A DNA stretch of 64,000 nt from Bombardia bombarda (GCA_030512295.1 JAULSR010000007.1:1388501-1452500); one strand, 5' to 3'; positions 11,054 through 24,313 are shown, counted from the first letter of the stretch. Numbers and translations are program-made. Notes: a model not told the origin generated them from the letters alone.

Positions 11054-14000
11054 CTATTGTCCTTCAAGAATCGCACACGCCCATTCTAATTTCGTAGAAA
11101 CGTCGGCGATCTGTTTTTGTCAGTCACAAACTCCGATCATGAACTAGCTATAAAAATGGGTTGGCTTACGTTTGCTGCCCCAAAGACCTCGAAATGGTTG
11201 CAGTCAATATCCAGAACGAGAAGCCGCCTCCCGAAGAGACGCCCCCATCCATCGACCGATTTCGACCGAAATTCCTCGTTGCTGAGCCAGGGATACGACA
11301 CGCCACACAGTTTCTCTGTGTCCATCGAGCGAGTGCAATGAAGAATTGCACAAGGCACGCCGGCGTACTCTCTATCAGCCTGTGGATTGTACTTTTGCAG
11401 AAGGCTAGCATGTCGCACGAATTGCGCCTCAATACGTTCCCGCACTGACGACTTCTTCTTCTCGTTCTCGCCGCCGCCCGTACTAGATCCAGTCCCAACA
11501 ATGTGCATGATCACTTCCCGAGGAAGCGGTTCGTGATCAATTGGCACGGGCGAATCGATCAGCACAACACCCTTTACAGAGACACCGTGCTTTCTCAGCT
11601 GATGAGAGACTTCGAATGCCAAGACGCCACCGAAGGACCAACCTTGAAAGCCAAGTGATGTCAGCACAAAGTAGGAGAGGACGAGAGTGAGCATAAATAG
11701 GGAGTGCTACTCACCACCAAGAAGGACGTCAGATTCGTTCAACAAACCCGCTCGTTCAATGTACATCTGAGCTAGTTGCTCCATGCTTTGAATGTTGGGG
11801 TCCACCGACGACAAATCGAGACTGAAAATGCCGTGGACATCGCGATTTATGTCGGAAAGATGCCGATACATACTGCAGAGGCCACTCCCGTCGTGAAACA
11901 GATACAGACTTGCCTTGGATCCACCTTTTGTCTTTTGCCGAATCTTGACAGGGAACGGCTCTTCTCCAAGTGCATCGAACACCGGTCCCGTTTGCTTGGC
12001 AGGTTTTGGTACTCCCTGTTGCGGAGATGCATCCATCACCGCGGTTGAGCGCGATGCTCCCAACCTTTCTGAACACAGGTTTTCCAATTGGTGGACTGTC
12101 AGATCAGAGATGCCATCGTGTCCGTCCCCTATGGTCAAGCCAAAGCGGTTCTGCAACTCCTCTGCCAATTCAATGGAAAGCAAGGAGTCAACCCCTAGAG
12201 ATACGAGAGGAACATTCTTGTCGGCCTCTGAAAGACTCAGACCACATACGTCAAGGAACAAATGTTCAATCTGTGAATCCGACACCGGGGTTGGGGGAGT
12301 TGAAGGCATAGTGGATGGCCCTCGTGTGGTTGTTGCCTGCGAATAAAGTGTCGACGGGGTGGAGGCATTGGATACCCTCTTGGTGGCATTGGTTATGACA
12401 CCAAGAAGATCTCCAACAGTCCCGCAACCCTCCAGTTCGCGCCTCGATATGTCTATTTGGGGGAGTTTTTCGTGCATGGAATCTGTCAACTCGATAAACA
12501 GCAGGCTATCGACACCTATCTCGGCGAGACTGCTGCTTGCTGAAACGTCTGAGCCAACTCCACAGACATCTTGAAGAATGGAGTAAACCGTTGCTTCAAC
12601 ATTCGAGGTCTGCTGCGGCCGCCCAGGGGTCTCCACAATTGCCCTAGCATCTGTCTCGATTCTTATCTGCTGGCGCTCTCGGGCCTGCGACATCAGCTTA
12701 GGAGCGGAAGGGCGCTTATTTTGGGCCGGAGGCTTGAGGCTGCGAGCGAGGTGGGCTTTAAAGGACCTAAGAGGGACCTTCTTAAAGAACATCCCTTCGA
12801 CGCAAGACACAACTTTCTGATCCGGCGTTACGACATAAGCATCTGCCACGATCGAGTCTCCGATGTCGACTAGACTGCAGTAGATGTCCAGCTCTTGTGA
12901 GTACAAGTCGTCGTGATTTCCAGGAAGTATTGCGCTCTCGATCTTGACGCAGATACAGGCTGTATCAGGATCAATTTGCATGTTGGCGATGAAACCTGCC
13001 GCATGCAACATGGTATCAATAAATGGCGGTGGACAGACAAATCGCCCCTTCACAGCAGAGCTGGAAAGCTTGAACAAACCGTAACCCTCTAATCCTGTGG
13101 AGCTCACAGTAAGGCGATTGAGGGTCAGGAATGGGTCAGAATACGCGACAACACGAGGGAAGATGAGGTCGTAAATCGTTCTGGACGAGAACGTGTTATT
13201 CTGTGACGACTTGAAGTCTGATGGCGTGCTGAAAGAAGCTAGTCGTTGTCTTTTGACATACGCTGCCTTTCTAGCCAAGTATTCGGTTGTACTCTTTGGC
13301 GTGCCTACTCCCAGGGATCCAGTGCAATGCAGCTGACGATCCCCCGACCGAAACGAGAACTTGCTCCACTGCTGAGAGTCAAAGTCTTGCCCCTGTTCCA
13401 GCTCCAGCTGAACGGTGGCTTTCGTCCCGTCGTCGCTATAGACCAGTGGTTTGTCGAATGCTACATCCTTCATGGTCACCACAGACGTTTCCATGCAATT
13501 TTTAACCGCCAAAGCCTCCAGCGCAAACTCCATGTATACAGAGGCAGGACACAGGGGAACCCCGCCGACAGCGTGAGCCTTGATATATGTGGCAAACTGC
13601 TTGGTCGGAGTTTCGAACACCAACCCTCCAGTCTTGTTGTTCATAGGGGTACCATTGGAGACGAGGAACTCGAATGGGGATATCAGGGACTTGGTGGATG
13701 CATTTTCAAGCTCTTGGTTGCCTTCAAACTGAACCTTTCGTTCTTGAAATGGAACCAAAAACTCTGAGCCGGCGAGGGGATAGTGTGGGAAGGGTCGAAG
13801 AAGCTTCACGGAGGGATCGTGGTACACCTCCCTCCAGAGGACTTGAAAGCCTTGGAGATACAGCGACTGCAGCATCGTTGACAGCGCAACCCATGGCTTG
13901 TCTGCAGGCTTGAGCGTTGGTATGAAGGCCGTTGTCTTGCTGTTGAAGGCAGTCTTCAACATTGGCAGAGCTGTTCAATGTGAGTATTCCCGGTTAGCTG

Positions 14001-17000
14001 ACTGGGCATGGTTCATGTTTTGTTGAAGGGTAACTTACTAATCGGAGAAGGTCCAATTTCTAGGATGGTAGCGTTTGAGCTGGCGAATATGACCGCAAGG
14101 CTTTCCGACACCTTTGAGAACTGGACGGGGTTTCTAGTTTGCTTTGCGAAGTAATCCGGTTCGAGCTCTTCGTCGGGGCGTAGGACCCTCCCATATGAGC
14201 TGAGTCCCACTTTGATGGCGGGTGTGGTACAAGATTTGGTGAGAGTGGAGGAACAAAAATGTTGTTTCAGATCTTCCAGGATAGGATCCATGGCTGATGA
14301 ATGGAAACCGTACGAAACTCCCAGAAGCTTGTGCTTCACCCCCTCTACCTTGCAAATCTCAGCAAAGCGAGCGAGCTGGTGTAGTGGTCCCGCCACTACT
14401 GAATCTTCCGCACTGTTCTCACATGCTACACTAAGAGAAAACAGTGTTGACGTATCTCGGCTAAGCCTTTCGTCGATCACGGAGGCTGAAAGTCGACATG
14501 CCAGCATACCAGACGAACTTGCTGGGCACTTAAGAGTCATCAGCTTTGCCCGTTTAGCGACAAAGAGCAATGCTTCTTTGAGATCGAGTGCTCCGACTGT
14601 CACAAGAGCCGCGTACTCCCCGATACTATTCACGGTCAGCATTAGCAAATGAGTTATCAATGTCAAGTTTTGTTTATCAATTTCATACCTGTGGCCGGCG
14701 ACTGCATCTGGCTTGATTCCCCAATGCAGAAGCAGCTGCGCCAAGCTATACTCTACCACAAAACAGGCAGATTGCTCCACAACTATTCTGTCCCTGTGAT
14801 CACTCCACGAACCACTGTCGCCCAGAAAGGGTGATGTCGGAAGATATCCGTGACTGACAAGGATGTCGTCACATCTGTCCACGGCTGCGCGGAAATGTGG
14901 AGCAGTGGTGAGAAGCTCAGCGCCCATGCCGGGGTATATGCCTCCCTGTCCCGAGAAAACGAAAATAGTCCTCCTCTGGCCTTCACGGGGTATTTGGACA
15001 GGGAGAAATCTAGGCTGCCGCAGCTGGGTAATCATCTCGCCTACATTGCACCCGACGACAGACAGGCGATGAGTGTAGTCTTCCTCTCGTCTTCGGGCAT
15101 TGGCAGTGTAGCAGAGGTCCTCCATACGAATATTTGACCCTCTCTCGATATATGAGATATAGTCTTGTCTCAACTGCTCCAGCGCAGATGGAGTTTTGGC
15201 TGAGACATTGAGAACATAGGCAGATCGTTGTCGCGGCAGCTTGGACCTTCGTGTAGAGCGCTGGTCTCCTACATACTCCTCTAGAATGAGGGCAGCATTG
15301 GACCCTGCTGCGCCAAAGTTGTTTAAGAGAGCGCGACGAGGAGATTTCTTAGGTGAAGCAGAATTCCAGTCGATCAACTGTGTTGGGACAACGATGTTGT
15401 GGTCGTTAATGGAATTGAGACGAGGACTCAGTGTTTTGAAAGATGCCTGAGGTGGGATCTTCTTCTTCTCCATCATAAGGAGCAGCTTCGCAAGATTCGC
15501 AACGCCAGACGCAGCTTCGGCATGCCCAATGTTTCCCTTCAGCGACATGAGATGGAGGGGGTTGTTCGACGATCGAGAACCTAGCACAGACTGCAAGCTG
15601 CAAATCTCTGCATAGTCGCCAGCTTGCGTACCGGTGCCATGTGCTTCGACTGCTGATATGGTCTCGGGGCTGATCCTACTGCGGCCAAGCACTTGCTTAA
15701 AAAGCTCAGCTTGGGTGTCGGAGTCGGGGTGGGTGATCGACTTGGAGGTTCCGCATTGGTTGACGCCGATGCCCCTGATCACGCCATATACATAGTCGCC
15801 CTCTTGGATGGCATCCGAAAGCTTCTTGACTACAACAAGACCACAACCCTCAGCACGGCTATATCCATCAGCGAAGCATCAAATGCCTTGCACTGTCCTC
15901 CAGGGCTCAGAAAGTGTGCACGAGAGAGACCAAGGTACATCTAACAGATAAATGTCAGTCTGTATTCACCACGAGTACGTACGGTGCTCAGATAAACAAG
16001 CTTACATCAGGGCTTGAGATGACATTAACACCACCTGCGAGGGCTGCAGTACAATCCCCATTCTGAAGAGCCCGACAAGCGTGGTATAGGGCGACCATGG
16101 ACGAAGAGCATGCGGTGTCGATGACTATTGATGGGCCGCTAAGTCCGAGAACATAGGATATTCGACCACTCAGAAAGGCCCGTAGAGTGCCTACAGGTAG
16201 TGCTGTTAGTAAGCGACCAATCACAATATGGAAATACTACCGCGCGTCGTCAGCTGAAGGGCGTTGACTCACCTGGACTATAGTACATGTCAATCTCCTC
16301 TCGCAAGTTGTCTACGTAATCTTCCGTGGCGACTCCTACGTACACACCGAATGTCTCTTTCTGGAAAGTTGGTGTCGAGTTCGGGGCATATCCGGCATCT
16401 TCCAGTGCTTCAATAGCGGCATGGAGCAGAAGTCGCTGTTGTGGGTCCATGGACTTTGCCTCTCTCGGCGAGATGTTGAAGTACGCAGCGTCGAACTTGA
16501 AAGGGTCTTGCAGAAAGTTACCCTGTTCATTACCGAGCTTTCGTTTTGAATTTTGCTGGTATTGTGTGGTGTCGAATCGCGACTCTGGAATCTAGTACGG
16601 GGTTTATGTCAACATTTACTCTGCTTACAAAGAAAGTAGTCTCCTGCAGGTAGGTCAAGGGTCGTCTCACCTTGGACAACGAGCAGACACCATTCGCAAG
16701 TGTGCTCCAAAACTCCTCCTGACCTTTCCCCGATGGATAGTTGGCGGATAGCCCGACAATGGCGATGGCGTCTGGAGGAGTCTCTCGGAAGTACTCTGAT
16801 AGTTCCTCGATTACCGTGACGCTTGCAGGGAGTGGCACCGATGTTGTGTCCCGGACAAGCGAGCCTGACTTGGGACCCATGCCAATAATTCGGAATTTAG
16901 TCTTTGGGTCTTGGTCTGGACTCGAAATAAGAGACTGCGTCAGTGAGCTCCATGTCTTCTTCCAGTTGACTGTCTCGACAAAGATACAACCCAATGCGGT

Positions 17001-18023
17001 TTCGAGTAGGGAAACGCCATCGTCTTTTGCGCTCATTAGCACCCCATCATCAGCTGATCGCACCGAGATCTGTAAACTTTCCCAAGTTGGAAATCGGACG
17101 TTTCTTCTCTCAGCGTCCCACCTAACCTGATTCACCACGTCGATCATATTTTCGCCGCCGTGGTAATAGCCATGGATATGAGGCGTCCGACAGTGGATAT
17201 ATCGAGCTCCAGAAAGGATTACTGACTTGAGTTGTTCTAATTCGCTACCATGTCCGGTCAAGGAGAGTGTATCGGGAAATATCGCGGAAAGCCTTGGTGA
17301 TGGGGTTTTTGACTACATGAAAGTCTGAGGTCAGCGCTAGTTGCCCATATTTGACTCATACACGCATTCTCAATATACAGAGTCAAGAGGAAGCTCCCAG
17401 CACTTCCTAATACTTACTGGGTCTGATTTGCAACCCGTCAACTTCGCTTCCAATTCTTCTGCCGAGATACCGAACACGCTCAGTGCCCACGCATGATCTT
17501 GCCACATCTCCCCCGCCGCGCTACGGCAGAAAAGAGAAACCCGGAATCCGATCCAGAATGCAAGTCGAAAGCCATTAACAGCTGCTTTTTGGAATTGCGC
17601 GGAATGGTATGAAGAGAACGAGGCAGCGAGGATTGCTGGCAGAACCCCTGTGCAAATACCGGCAGTTTCGATGGGGGCCTGGGAGGGGTCTTTTTGGCCT
17701 TGGTAAAGCATCAAATCGAGAATCTGACGGAGATAGAGTGTCGTCGTCTCGAATATGGGATGGCTCTGAAGCTCAAGTGGCGGCTGCAACAGAGACTCTG
17801 CATTCTCGAAAGTCGTCCCAATATCGTTTGCTGCACCAACAATATTTCGTTCGTCTGGTGAAAGACTCTCATATTCCGCCAGCAATGCATCTCGACAGTC
17901 TTGGAGAAAGATACTAAACAGGGGACTTGAATCTCCTAGATCTTCCAAGATCCTGTCAACAGCATCGCGGTCGGAGAAATGGGAGCTTCCCCCCTGACCT
18001 TGAAACAAAAGCACGTCCCCCAT
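11054..18023 (-). CDS. Non-reducing polyketide synthase SAT-KS-MAT-PT-ACP-ACP-TE, apparent frameshift in KS
   Basis: Iterative type I PKS that loads a starter, condenses malonyl units, folds the chain in the PT domain and releases it through a thioesterase. Nine exons: 18023-17418, 17312-16671, 16591-16273, 16190-16006, 15940-14689, 14625-14039, 13970-11715, 11642-11170, 11110-11054, about 2125 residues. Domains: SAT with GICTG (Cys124); KS from about 385 with DTACSSS (Cys550), HGTGTQ (His685) and GNIGHAEAASG (His724); MAT with GHSIGEYAAL (Ser1002, split by an intron); PT with KAHAVGGVPLCPAS (His1330) and FIDTMLH (Asp1516); two ACPs with GVDSLL (Ser1686, Ser1793); TE with GGWSFGG (Ser1952) and the late His in CNHFEVFG. 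There is no C-methyltransferase domain. Near 15890 one base is missing: FDAS is followed out of frame by DGYSRAEGCG. The exon sum is 3n only if one base is added, so this is a pseudogene or an assembly error. The last exon supplies a typical TE end. Confidence 0.93.
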
Positions 18024-18624
18024 TATAGTGGAGAATGGCGGTTGACCGTTCGAAGATTGCTCAAGAAAATGTTGAATTCGGCTGAGCTACATACTGTACT
18101 TATTTGTTCCACCTTGAACGTCAACTCTGATTCTTGTAGTCGCCACGGCCAAGTCTTTACTAAGCGACGACTGTCTGTATGGCTGATATCTCTAGGCAAC
18201 AAAGGTCCCCCGCTAAGTCCACTAAGACTCCCAACACGCAACTGTACCTACGAGTCACTACGCCCCTTTTCTTATCTCACTCGGCTTACCGCTATGATTG
18301 CCTCTTCAGGTCCGAGACCCGCGTCGAATATCGGAGGGAGTCCATATCCCGTATCTTTGTTGGTGGGCCATACTCCGGTCTGCCGTCATCTTTTCAAGAC
18401 TTGGCAACTGACTCGCGGAACGTATGCCTTACAAAGGTAAGAATGGGGATTTCAAATATGAACGGTTACTAGAAGGTGATTTAGATCTCCTTGCGCCTGG
18501 TTTTCAAGCTAAATTGCCTTTATCTCCTTCGGTTAAGTTTCTAGGACTCACTACTCCGATCTTTCTCTCGCCAAGTTCAAGCACATCATTATTTTGCTTA
18601 CAGGGGATAAGCCCAACGGCGAAT
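18024..18624. promoter_or_regulatory. Bidirectional promoter between PKS and A-T-R enzyme
   Basis: About 600 bp separating the divergent core genes. Several ORF fragments cross it but none resembles a protein. It probably drives both core genes; no specific binding motif was assigned. The right boundary depends on the uncertain start of the A-T-R gene. Confidence 0.45.
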
Positions 18625-21600
18625 ATGGCAGGCAGAACAACAAGGGTGTTTAAGCGACCATATTTTAGCCCCACCCCCCAGGACGTCGAGCTCACAATGC
18701 AACGGAACAAGAAGAGATCTCTTCGCTCCCCGGACTGATCAGATTCAACGCAATACACAATCCAGACCACGTCTTTTGTCTCCAGGCAGAACCCACTCGT
18801 CGAGGGGAGGATGGCGCCATCGATGGAGTTTGTCCATATACTGCGCGTTCTGTCACATTTTCGGAGCTTGACAAGATCGTTGGAGACTGCTCCATCCGGA
18901 TAAAACAATCCTTGGGCTATGGAGACTTCGAAAAGATTGGATCTGGTGGAGCAAGGCCTGTTGCGCTCTATCTGGAGAGCGATCTTGGCCTCTTCGCATA
19001 CCTGGCAGCTCTTATGAGCTTGAACATTCCTGTACTGCTTCTATCCGCCAGACTGGGTGCCTCAAGTATCCAACACCTCCTCGAAAAAGCAAACGCAGGA
19101 ACATTGTTAGTATCTCAGAGAACACAAGGGGTTGTCCCAGATATTACCCAAGGCCTTGTTGATGTCAAGGTTGTCGAGCCCTATCATGCCTTTTTGAGCA
19201 AGGGCGACCCAGATGGCAACGGCAATCTTGATCCACTCATCTATACTCACCTACCCCATGTTGACGAAAACGACTGCAACGCTATTATACTCCACTCTTC
19301 TGGCACGACTGGCCTTCCAAAACCGATCTTCATGGCACACAGATACCTGCTAGGATACGCTTCTTGTCACCAATTTCCCGCAGAGCAGTCCATAAACTGG
19401 ATCAACGTTTCCACATTACCCCTTTATCACGGATTTGGCCTTCTGGCACCATGTCTCAGTCTCTCGGTCGGTATGGTATGCTGCTTCCCACCTCCATCGG
19501 TTATTCCAGCAGCCCACTCGACTCTGGATCTGATACGAACAGTAGGAGCTGGGTCGCTCATGTCTGTTCCCAGCATCCTTCAGGATATCCTCTCTCTCCC
19601 CGAACATGAACTAGGCCCAGCAATGAGAACCCTTCAACCTCTACAGTTTGTCGCCGTGGGCGGTGGCCCACTTGGTCTCGAATATGCCGCCTCGCTTGCG
19701 AAACATCAAGTTAACTTGCTCATCCACTATGGAGTTACGGAGATTGGAGCCTTAGCGCCTATCTTCAGCGTTCCCGACTCTAACTACAACTGGAGATACA
19801 TAAGGCTTCGCATAGATCTGGGTCTCGAGCTACGCCCAGTTCCTAACTCGCCGTACTTTAGAATCGTTGGCTTCCCCTGCGGGTGGGATGGGCCGTTTGA
19901 GGTGCAAGATGAGGTTGAGCGGAACCCAGATTCGCCCTCGAAGCAGCACGTGGAGGTGCGCGTGCTGGGGAGGGTTGACGATCTGATTGTTCTGAAGACG
20001 GGCGAGAAGATCATGCCGCGAACGATAGAGGAGCGGCTCTCGGCTGATGGGGTTGTCCATACTGCCGTCGTTGTTGGCCAGGGCCGCTTTGAGATCGCCG
20101 TCCTCATTGAGCCGTCTAGCAAGGCACCGAGCGATACAAATATGCTGGTTGATCACATATGGGAGTTAATATGTGATGCAAATTCCTCGCTCGACCAGCA
20201 TGCGCAGATATCGTCCAAGAAGGCGATTATCATCAAGCCAGCGGGAAAGACTGTACCGCGCTCGGATAAGGGGTCTGTGATGCGGCGTGAAACAGTTGAG
20301 AGATTCCAAGAAGAAATTGAGGCTGCGTATGCAGCGCTGGAGTCGGACTCATTTGAGGATAATGCCCCTGTGCTGGATCATGGCGATGTTGGAGGGAGCA
20401 TACGTCGAATGTTGGCGTCAGTTGCAGGTGGTAAACTGGCTGTTGAGGAACTATGCTCAGAAGATGACTTCTTCGAACATGGCATGGATTCGCTGCAGTC
20501 CATTCGGCTTGCGCGGCTTATCAGCTCGAGCCTGCGAACTCAGCAACCTCAAGGAGATGAGCCGGTGCAACTTAAGGCAGAATTTGTTTACCAAAATCCG
20601 ACTCTGCAGCTACTGACCGACGCCGTGGCACGTCTGGCAACATCTTCAACTGCCAACGGGATCGAGAAGTCAGACCGGGGTGCAGAAATGACTGCCCTGG
20701 TCGATGAGTACATTGACTCAATCCGGAGGACCAGAATACCCCAGGCGAAGCATGTCGTCCTTATGACTGGCAGCACAGGCAGTCTCGGCGCGCAAGTTCT
20801 CGCTCGTCTGGCCCGTACTAAGTCTGTTGGTAAGATCATATGTCTCAGCAGGAGCTCACGCGCAGCCGCCGCAACTGCAAATGGTACAACACCCCAAGGG
20901 CAAGAAGCACTGTTGAAGTATCAGCGGAATGCCCTGTCCGCAGCCGGTATACCAGAGCTCGGTGATGGGGCATGGGACAAGATCGAGCTGCTAGACGCGG
21001 ACAACATCATCATCAGCCATGATGATGCTATCAGGGCAAACGGCCTCGCTAAGGATCTACCGCGGCTCGAGGACCTCGCTAGCCAGGTCACGCACATCAT
21101 CTATCTCGCGTGGCCGATGGACTTTCAGCGCACGCTGTCCAGCTTCAGGCCTCATTTGGATCTTGTGAGATCGCTTATCGAGCTTGCTCGTCATGCAAAT
21201 GCCATCCGCCCTGGTCTGAAGGTGCGACTGTTGTTCGCGTCATCGATCGCTGCTGTGAGGTATCATGAGAGTGACGGAGCAGTTCCTGAAGCAGCGGTGA
21301 CAGATCCGCTGGCAGCTGCACCAATGGGATACGCAGGAGCCAAGTGGGTGTGCGAGCGCATGCTTGATCAGGCGGGCAACGAGCTTGGTGCTGCGTTGGA
21401 GCCAGTTGTCGTGCGCATCGGACAGCTCAGTGGCCCGGAGGAGACGCAGGGAACTTGGAAGACGGGCGAGCATATTCCAGCGTTGGTGAAGGCCAGTCAG
21501 CTGGTGGGAGCGTTTCCAGACCTGGAGGGGGTGAGTCTTTCTACTTTTGCCATTTGCTAGACAGAAACATGAACTGACAAGGATGATTCTAGACCGCCTC

Positions 21601-22000
21601 ATGGATCCCCGTCGACCATGCAGCGAAGGCCCTTGTCGAAATGGCCTTGTCTTCTGATAGCCTGCCACACTTCTTGCACCTTGAGAACCCAATTCGACAA
21701 CCGGCACGAGACATGATGGCCGTCATGGCACGCGAGTTAGGTTTATCTCCAAGCCGAACGGCCGGTACACTGCTGTCATTTGAGGAGTGGATGCAGAAGG
21801 CGGTGCAGAAGGGGGCGATGGTGGCGTCGCTGGAAGAGTTCTTCCGTGAGCGCTTCCGGGTGCTTGGCCAGGGGACGGTTATTCTAGACACGACGAAGGC
21901 CAGGGCCGTGTCGAGGACATTGAGAGGGGAGCGTGGCGTGGGGGCGGACTTACTCAGTGAGTATGTGAGCAGGTGGAGACGGGAGGGATTTCTGGCTTAG
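18625..22000 (+). CDS. NRPS-like adenylation-thiolation-reductase (aryl carboxylic acid reductase type)
   Basis: Predicted to activate an aromatic acid as its adenylate, load it on a carrier domain and release it reductively as an aldehyde with NADPH. Main exon 18681-21530, last exon 21593-22000; about 1092 residues with the start used here. The adenylation domain opens with SSLPGLIRFNAIHNPDHVF and has the P-loop HSSGTTGLPKP (about residue 213) and HYGVTEIG (about 354). The carrier domain has the attachment motif HGMDSLQS (about 607). The reductase domain has the Rossmann motif LMTGSTGSLG (about 702), a SSIAAVR segment and the YxxxK pair in YAGAKW (about 890). There is no condensation domain. 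The start is uncertain: the reading frame is open from 18669 without an in-frame ATG, and the best fit is a tiny exon at 18625-18645 joined over a 35-bp intron. Divergent pairing with an NR-PKS matches known pairs in which this enzyme reduces the PKS acid. Confidence 0.88.
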
Positions 22001-22168
22001 GCAGCTTGGCTTGGAAGAATTGAGAGTGAGATTGGGATGTTGTTAGATTGGTATGCATGTGCTGACAACACAACGGCAGGTCGATCAGTATCTGTTATCA
22101 AGGTGATGATGTAGGTACAATGGACTAGATTTAGCTTGTATTGCTAGTAACAAATCTCTCATCCACAC

Positions 22169-22445
22169 TCAACCCGTCCAGTCCGTCTCCGTGGTCAAGT
22201 CCTTCCACGCCTCCATACTCTCTCTCTGCTGTTCCATCACCTCCTTCACGATACCATACGCATCCCTCCCAACTGCCAACCTAGCCGGCAGCTCCCTCCC
22301 TGTACACCTACCCGTCCTCGTCGACGCCTCCACAATCAACCTCGCCGCGGGAGAGGGCGGCGCGGGCGAGTTCGTAGCTGAGGCCGGAGGAGGTGCTGGT
22401 GATGAGCCAGACTAGGGGGCGGGTGGTGGTGGTGGGGGAGGCCAT
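22169..22445 (-). pseudogene. Short-chain dehydrogenase remnant with large internal deletion
   Basis: From the ATG at 22443-22445 the minus strand encodes an SDR N-terminus, PLVWLITSTSSGLSYELA, a degraded form of the nucleotide-binding TGxSSGxG motif, ending in ALSRG. A second frame then reads ARLIVEASTRTGRCTGRELP, followed by LAVGRDAYGIVKEVMEQQ and a tail ending TETDWTG before a stop. That matches the C-terminal tail of fungal SDRs of this type. The whole catalytic middle (about 200 residues, including the YxxxK site) is absent, and the two ends meet out of frame. It cannot be active. Next to the A-T-R gene, it may be a lost cluster oxidoreductase. Confidence 0.75.
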
Positions 22446-24313
22446 GGTGTGTGGTTGGCTGGGATGGGGCGGATGGTGCGGTCGATGGTTCGGTGTTGTT
22501 TAGTGATGATCTCCAACTATGTTGTTGTGGGTTGGTTGGTGTAAGTGATCATGCAGGGTTCAATTCACGTCCGTCCCTGTTGGTTCTAGTGTATTTCAAG
22601 TGCGGTTTTGGCAGGTTCACTTGTACCAAAGTAGACAACCCTGAAAGCAGTCGGGACCGGAGTGAAACGCCGCAGAGCAGCATTCCAAATATCTATGCTA
22701 TTTGAAAGTGTGCATGCATAAACAGTACATATACGAGACCCTTGATATTTCGTGGGAGTCATGTTAATCGATCTATGTGGTATTGAATCCGAGGTTCCGA
22801 GGCTTCGGGTTTGTTGTTCTGCAAGTCATCATACTCAGGGTCAGAGACTGATAAACATACGCCCCAGACGCGCGAGCGAGCTATCGTCACAAACCACGCT
22901 ACCATTTAGCGACAGGGCTAGGAACAGGGGCATCGTAGAGCTAAAGTTGACTACATTTCGTGCCAGGTAATGCGAATAGTGCCAAATGAATGGTTGAAAC
23001 GCTGGATTAAACAGCAAAGGTCGGTGAAAATGGCGTGTTGCAGTTGGAAGTTCGGATCTATACTCCTGTGGTACTTCCGAGGAAGGAATGAAGGTCCAGG
23101 AAGAGATACAGAGGTCTTGACATCAAGGTTCTCAATGTATCATAATGATATTGCAAGTCGTAGCCAATAGTTGCATATGGCTTAGCGACCAAGGTAGGCA
23201 GGTCAAACTAGCTAAGGGTTCCAAAAGGAGATTTAGGGCCGTGAGACAAGTCGATCAGTTGATGTGCATGTACAGTCAGGGTCCGAAAGTCTGGCCCCAA
23301 ATGCCATTCTCGACAAGATGTACCGCTGTTAGTGAACCTTATTTTTAGTCTAGCAAAATTGATCCCTCTACATGCCTTGGTAATAGGAAACTTCCCTGGG
23401 TACCTGGGCGAATATTGCTGTCAGGTGTCTCGCCAACCCAGTATACCGTGTCGGGCGGGCTCCAGACTTTTGGACCCCAACTTTTACATGGTATCATTGA
23501 TATATGTTCCATACCGAATCTCAAAGAGGAACCCTCACTTGGGTTGCATGTGTCTTCATCCGGATGGCAACACCACCACTCATTGCCCCCTTACTTAGGT
23601 CCTTACTTAGGTTACAATGCCCCGCTCATAATTATCTCATCTATAACTATCCTACTTAGAACCATTCCATTTAAGGTATGAAAGGTCAAACTTGGGTACA
23701 ATTAGGTGGTAAAGTTGGGAAGAGGGCTAGACTTTGACTCATACTATAGGTTGGCTCGTCAGGAGGTGCCAGGACCGACCGGGACCGTGATCCGGTCTGA
23801 TACTAGTCTAACAGCGTTAGAGTGTGTGAAACAGGTAGTAAAGTATACTAGCTGGCCCGCCCAGATCCTGTAGTGTAAACTGGCGATGAAATCAGTCTTT
23901 TGGTTTGTTGTGATTGTGCGTTTTATCCCAGAAGATGCTATTTCAATATTAAAACAGGCAACCTCAATCTTAGCAAGCTGATTCTCAGGCAGCACATACA
24001 GTATTTCGATGGAGTAAAAGCATTTAAGTTGATGTCATCGATGCATAAATTATGCGTAGTAGATAGGTCAAAGTAGGCGTCGTAAAGGCATTAATAACCG
24101 CTGTTTTTAGGAGTCCTATTAAATATCTTGATTTACTCTAGCAACTATAAGAACAAAACTATGCAACCTGAGGGTGAACCATATAATCCAGCCATTTGTT
24201 GTACATCATAGTCGTCAAGCCGACCACCCAGTAAGCATACCTATTATCGTATCCACACGTCCACTGTCATATGTATTGATCGAGACTCTCCACTAGATTT
24301 TTTTCCTTAGTCC
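22446..24313. other. Gene-free stretch
   Basis: About 1.9 kb with no supportable gene on either strand. I see a short direct repeat (ccttacttagg repeated near 23590-23612) and AT-rich sequence near 23600-24300. No transposase or terminal repeats are visible. Confidence 0.55.

Noticed and set aside
11116..11170. PKS ending at the stop 11137
   Set aside because: A GTAAG donor at 11169 and an acceptor at 11111 add a typical thioesterase C-terminus (STKLEWACAILEGQ); the earlier stop lies in the intron.
18912..21560. Start of the A-T-R enzyme at 18912
   Set aside because: The codon is TTG and clear adenylation-domain homology continues upstream to 18681.
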